Of a DNA stretch of 20,334 nt, positions 17,477 through 20,334 are shown piece after piece. Where the stretch lies: the NCBI GenBank assembly GCA_003427395.1, contig BFEA01000721.1:142190-162523 (forward strand), in the 5' to 3' direction. The stretch comes from Chara braunii. Taxonomy: Eukaryota > Streptophyta > Charophyceae > Charales > Characeae. Each line of letters opens with the position of its first letter. Positions within the stretch are counted from its first letter, which is position 1. The notes under the pieces are model-generated. The model worked only from the letters and a program-made list of their open reading frames with translations. It had not been told where the DNA came from and ran no database searches. The position numbers were made by a program, and so were the translations under genes.

Positions 17477-17899
17477 AGAGCCACACGACTGAGACCATCC
17501 ACGTCGGACTCGGAATTGGCCACGTCGGGAATTAATACGGAAACGGGACACGCGGAGTGTACCGAAGCCCTTCCGCTCTAAACGAAGATCCGTAGCGCGG
17601 TGGGAAGCTCGACAATACTTTTTGGATTGAATTTGGATTTTTCTCTTTCCGCGCCGTGCTCGCGCGCGCATTCTGCAATGCGCGAAAGCAATCGACTTAC
17701 TTCATCGGGCCAACACGGGGGATTTCAGTTCTGTCTGTGTCCCCACACTCAATTTTCCAAAAATCCTTGGCACACCCCATCTTGCTGTCTTTCTGGGCCT
17801 TCATTCCGTACCTTTAGCACTCTGAACGAAAGATAGCACAGGGCGTGAGGTTTAGCGCGTCACATAGCCTGTCTTCTTCTCGTACGGGGGACAGCTGTA

Positions 17900-17916
17900 T
17901 TTTTTTTTTTTTTTTT
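17900..17916 (+). repeat. Poly(T) run just outside the right arm
   Basis: Seventeen T followed by AATTTTAAAGG. It lies about 15 bases beyond the point where homology to the left arm is lost, and could be the poly(A) end of a separate minus-strand insertion. Confidence 0.6.
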
Positions 17917-18660
17917 AATTTTAAAGGTAAGCTACATTGTTCTCTCATCTATATCATCTTTCTTGGTAGTGCGCATCTATCTCATACTCTCACTAGTCTA
18001 TGTATAGTAGGGCGGAACACCAACCAACCCGGATCTTCCCCCAGCCCACGGGGTAGGTTGGCACCACAGCTTCTCTCAAACTTCTCTTACTCTAGCTACC
18101 TACTCTCACTCACACATCTCACCGTACTATCCCAAGGCAATCCGCCACCACCATGATCTTGTAGGAGACTATACACCATTATCTGTTTGAACTGAGCTAT
18201 CGAAAGGGCTATGGGCCTACCTATCTCTGCTGTGTGTGGTGAGCAGCACCCAAGCTCCTAACCCTGGATCGTGGTCCCATTAGCAAAGAGCATCGGATTG
18301 AATGCCTGAATCTGGAAGTGTTTGAGGACAGGAGCAGAAAATCAAGATCGAACTGCTTTTCTGTATCTCTGCATAAAATATAGCCAGATTCAGGATTTCT
18401 ATCCTATCCCCTTCGCTAGTGGGACCACGGCCCTGGCATGGGCTGGAAAGACCGATCACCTCTTCCACAACCACGGACATTAGTTGTTTCTCTTTTTCCT
18501 TCGCTTTTCTTTTTTCCTATTATATTATTTTTAGGCTCGTCGTTTCGTGGCCTTTTCTTCCTCCTGCTTGCCCGCCGTTTTTCGCGGGTCGGTCGGTACC
18601 TGTCCTTTTCGCGCCTTTTCTGTTTTTTCAGCCGCGTACCGGCTTATTCGATTCAAACAA
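17917..18660. other. Stretch without a supported gene
   Basis: Pyrimidine-rich sequence with short open frames only. A GAACTGAGCTATCGAAAGGG at about 18188-18207 faintly recalls the tRNA box A of the SINE-like copies but lacks a box B partner. Confidence 0.4.
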
Positions 18661-18726
18661 AGGACACCAGTGAAGTCCAGCCTGGTAAGTGGCGATTTGG
18701 AGATTCAACCAAATCTGCGGGGAAAA

Positions 18727-18801
18727 CTGCAATCGGCGGGTTCGCGGGCAAGTGGGCACCAAAAAAAAAAAAAAAAAAAGAAAAACCCTGCAATCGGCGG
18801 G
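18727..18801 (+). mobile_element. Tiny poly(A) retro-insert with 14-base flanking repeats
   Basis: CTGCAATCGGCGGG occurs at 18727-18740 and again at 18788-18801. Between them lie 20 bases, 19 consecutive A (18761-18779) and GAAAAACC. A poly(A)-ended fragment between perfect 14-base direct repeats is the structure of a strongly 5'-truncated retroposition. An inverted pair, GCAAGTGGG (18748-18756) and CCCACTTGC (18808-18816), spans the A run. Confidence 0.6.
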
Positions 18802-18894
18802 CAAGGTCCCACTTGCACGGATTAAGAGATTCTGGCGGTTGATCTTTGCTATCTACGGTCAATATCGCTTAATTCGTGTAAGTGGGACTTACCA

Positions 18895-18993
18895 TCTTCC
18901 CCCGAACACAACACACCCTCATCTTGGGGGTACCGGACCGGAAATATGGCTTCCATACGTTCAATTTCAGGGCGCGTTATGTTCGGGGGAAGA
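18895..18993. repeat. Perfect 14-bp inverted repeat
   Basis: TCTTCCCCCGAACA at 18895-18908 is the exact reverse complement of TGTTCGGGGGAAGA at 18980-18993, with 71 bases between. A third ATCGGCGGGTTCG block (also at 18732) follows near 19012. Confidence 0.8.
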
Positions 18994-19756
<763 letters not shown>

Positions 19757-20243
19757 TGCTCCTGGCATTCTTCTGAGTTCGTTCTTTCGCGTCGTCTCGC
19801 TTTCACTTTCTGTAGTAGCTACCTCTTCCTTCCTCCATCTGATTTAGTCACATGCCGATGTGTCTCGTCTTCGCTTGCTGTTTTTGTTCTGTTCCGTGAC
19901 CCCGTCTTTCTGTTTCCTGTTTACATTGCATGTTCTCGTTGTGCTTTTCTCACCATCCTCAGGAAACAATCAGCTGGGTGCAAAAGACGGACCAGTGGAA
20001 AGGGGGTTCGGTGTCGGAAGACAGTGAAAGGGAGGTGCCGAACCAAATTCAGGAGAACATCCTAACTAGTGCTCTTTCGTTCCGTCCAGACCGGACAGCA
20101 TCTGAACAAACCGATCCACAGCAGTTATGCTCCATGGTTCGCTGGCCTGGCAATGGAGCCGAGTTCGTTTTAAGTTTTGCACTGCGTTCCAATTACAAAT
20201 TGCTGACTGTCACTCACTGCTATTTCCCCCCCTTCGTCTTCCG
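19757..20243. other. Stretch without a supported gene
   Basis: Pyrimidine-rich, with only short open frames; nothing recognisable between the two terminal microsatellites. Confidence 0.45.
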
Positions 20244-20285
20244 AGTGTGTGTGCGTGTGCGTGTGCGTGTGTGTGCGTGTGTGCG

Positions 20286-20334
<49 letters not shown>
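20244..20334 (+). repeat. Compound (GT/GC)n(GA)n microsatellite, runs off the window
   Basis: Interrupted TG/CG repeats, then a pure GT run, then GA to the last base of the window. Confidence 0.95.

Larger units (their letters stand above)
15116..17885 (+). repeat. Right arm of large inverted repeat
   Basis: Aligns with the reverse complement of 11622-13930 and then of 4838-5338. It is uninterrupted, about 2.77 kb, and so shows the pre-insertion structure. In order it holds an upstream region, CCAAT and TATA boxes, a CT microsatellite absent from that point of the other arm, the coding exon at 17099-17476 and a conserved 3' region. Homology fades near 17885, shortly before a T run (17900-17916). 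By eye the arms differ at very roughly one base in five outside the best blocks. Confidence 0.9.

Noticed and set aside
18185-18215. Third SINE-like tRNA head
   Set aside because: Only a weak box A resemblance; no box B at the expected distance.

Overview
The window is eukaryotic nuclear DNA that is almost entirely repeats and mobile-element remains. Pointers to this are long pure dinucleotide arrays (GA, CT, AC, GT), several homopolymer A/T tails, two degraded tRNA-derived (SINE-like) sequences, TATA/CCAAT-type promoter architecture and very little open coding sequence. I cannot name the organism. The heavy CT/AC microsatellite load fits an invertebrate animal, but that is a weak inference. 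I see no rRNA, intact tRNA gene, CRISPR array or bacterial-type operon.

Layout. Positions 1-4837 hold degenerate repeats: short direct repeats near the start, a tandem unit carrying perfect palindromes (1859-2229), two SINE-like tRNA-derived sequences on the minus strand (heads near 1362 and 4310, the second with a poly(A) end), and a (GA)n tract. Positions 4838-17885 form one large inverted repeat. The right arm is 15116-17885. The left arm is 11622-13930 continued by 4838-5338. A central spacer of about 1.2 kb (13931-15115) contains a 196-codon open frame. Each arm carries a matching promoter pointing outward (CCAAT box about 123 bp from a TATAAAT box), and about 1 kb downstream a short coding exon. 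That exon is intact in the right arm (17099-17476). In the left arm it is cut in two by a 6.3-kb insertion.

The insertion (5339-11621) ends in a 43-base pure poly(A) run and is flanked by a 13-base target-site duplication (11 of 13 identical), so it looks like a retroposed element. It has no convincing protein-coding frame. Instead it carries several arrays of RNA-like hairpins in which the stems change in a compensating way while loops stay constant: a four-unit array at 6844-7399, a hairpin cluster at 8684-8774, an array of about twelve at 9033-9939, and a pair at 10240-10405. Near its 3' end a unit of about 320 bp is directly repeated, and the first copy is followed by an A-rich tract. This structure-rich, apparently non-coding retroposon is the most unusual thing in the window.

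Positions 17886-20334 hold a poly(T) tract, a tiny retro-insert with its own flanking repeats (18727-18801), a 14-bp inverted repeat (18895-18993), unsupported overlapping open frames, and two large compound microsatellites at the right end.

All homologies were found by reading and aligning the sequence by eye. No database was searched.
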